A DNA stretch of 5,984 bases from Bacteroidota bacterium (lineage in GTDB: Bacteria > Bacteroidota > Bacteroidia > UKL13-3): assembly GCA_947460565.1 (NCBI GenBank), contig CANHJJ010000125.1:1-5984 (forward strand), given 5' to 3'. The notes under the pieces are model-generated. The model was not told the DNA's origin, ran no database searches, and saw nothing but the letters and a program-made list of their open reading frames with translations. This document shows positions 5,884 through 5,984 of this stretch, in pieces. Within the stretch, counting starts at the first letter, position 1. The number at the start of each line of letters is the position of its first letter. A program made the translations under genes and the position numbers.

Positions 5884-5984
5884 ACTTGATTGTTAACTAA
5901 TAAGAAAGAGTTAGGATAGTAGATTGGGCAGCTTAGATATTTCTGAGATTTTTTTATAGTTATTTGTTATCTAATTGAAAATTA

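Noticed and set aside
5884..5984. A possible gene end or terminator at the right edge
   Set aside because: The AT-rich sequence has only a weak TAACT/AGTTA pairing and a T run without a stem; no gene can be supported from it.

Overview
The window looks like ordinary chromosome from a member of the Bacteroidota. The evidence is AT-rich DNA, genes without clear Shine-Dalgarno sequences, two minus-strand promoters of the Bacteroidota type (TTG or TTTG at -33, TAnnTTTG at -7), and protein families with the Bacteroidota flavour. I cannot name the genus. It holds four protein genes, one of them cut by the left edge, and no rRNA, tRNA, CRISPR array or transposase that I can see.

Left part (1-2353, plus strand): the C-terminal third of a membrane-type iron-sulfur protein with two CxxCxxCxxxCP clusters, then after 94 bases a 604-residue superfamily 1 (UvrD/Rep-type) DNA helicase. 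Its motifs and central linker resemble the eukaryotic anti-recombinase helicase FBH1 more than UvrD or PcrA. It lacks an F-box and carries a C-terminal helix-turn-helix-like tail.

Middle (2350-3672, minus strand): an AAA_14/DUF4143 ATPase gene converges on the helicase gene and the two overlap by 4 bases. Its ATG at 3672 is supported by a well-formed promoter at 3710-3740. That promoter is embedded in four copies of an AAAAATCCAAATCAATAAA-like repeat spaced 33, 32 and 33 bases apart. This repeat-promoter arrangement is the most unusual non-coding feature here.

Right part (3803-5984): a 462-base non-coding stretch (3673-4134) also holds a small hairpin, a strong minus-strand intrinsic terminator (3938-3969) and a 10-bp inverted repeat across the stop codon of the last gene. 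That gene (4135-5754, minus) encodes a full-length carboxyltransferase beta subunit of a biotin-dependent acyl-CoA carboxylase, closest in pattern to methylcrotonyl-CoA carboxylase. Its likely promoter is at 5854-5883, with a perfect 12-bp palindrome just downstream.

The genes do not form one pathway. The iron-sulfur protein and carboxylase are metabolic; the helicase is for DNA maintenance; the ATPase is of unknown function. I see no convincing new multi-gene system. The best leads are the FBH1-like helicase and the phased repeats at the ATPase promoter.
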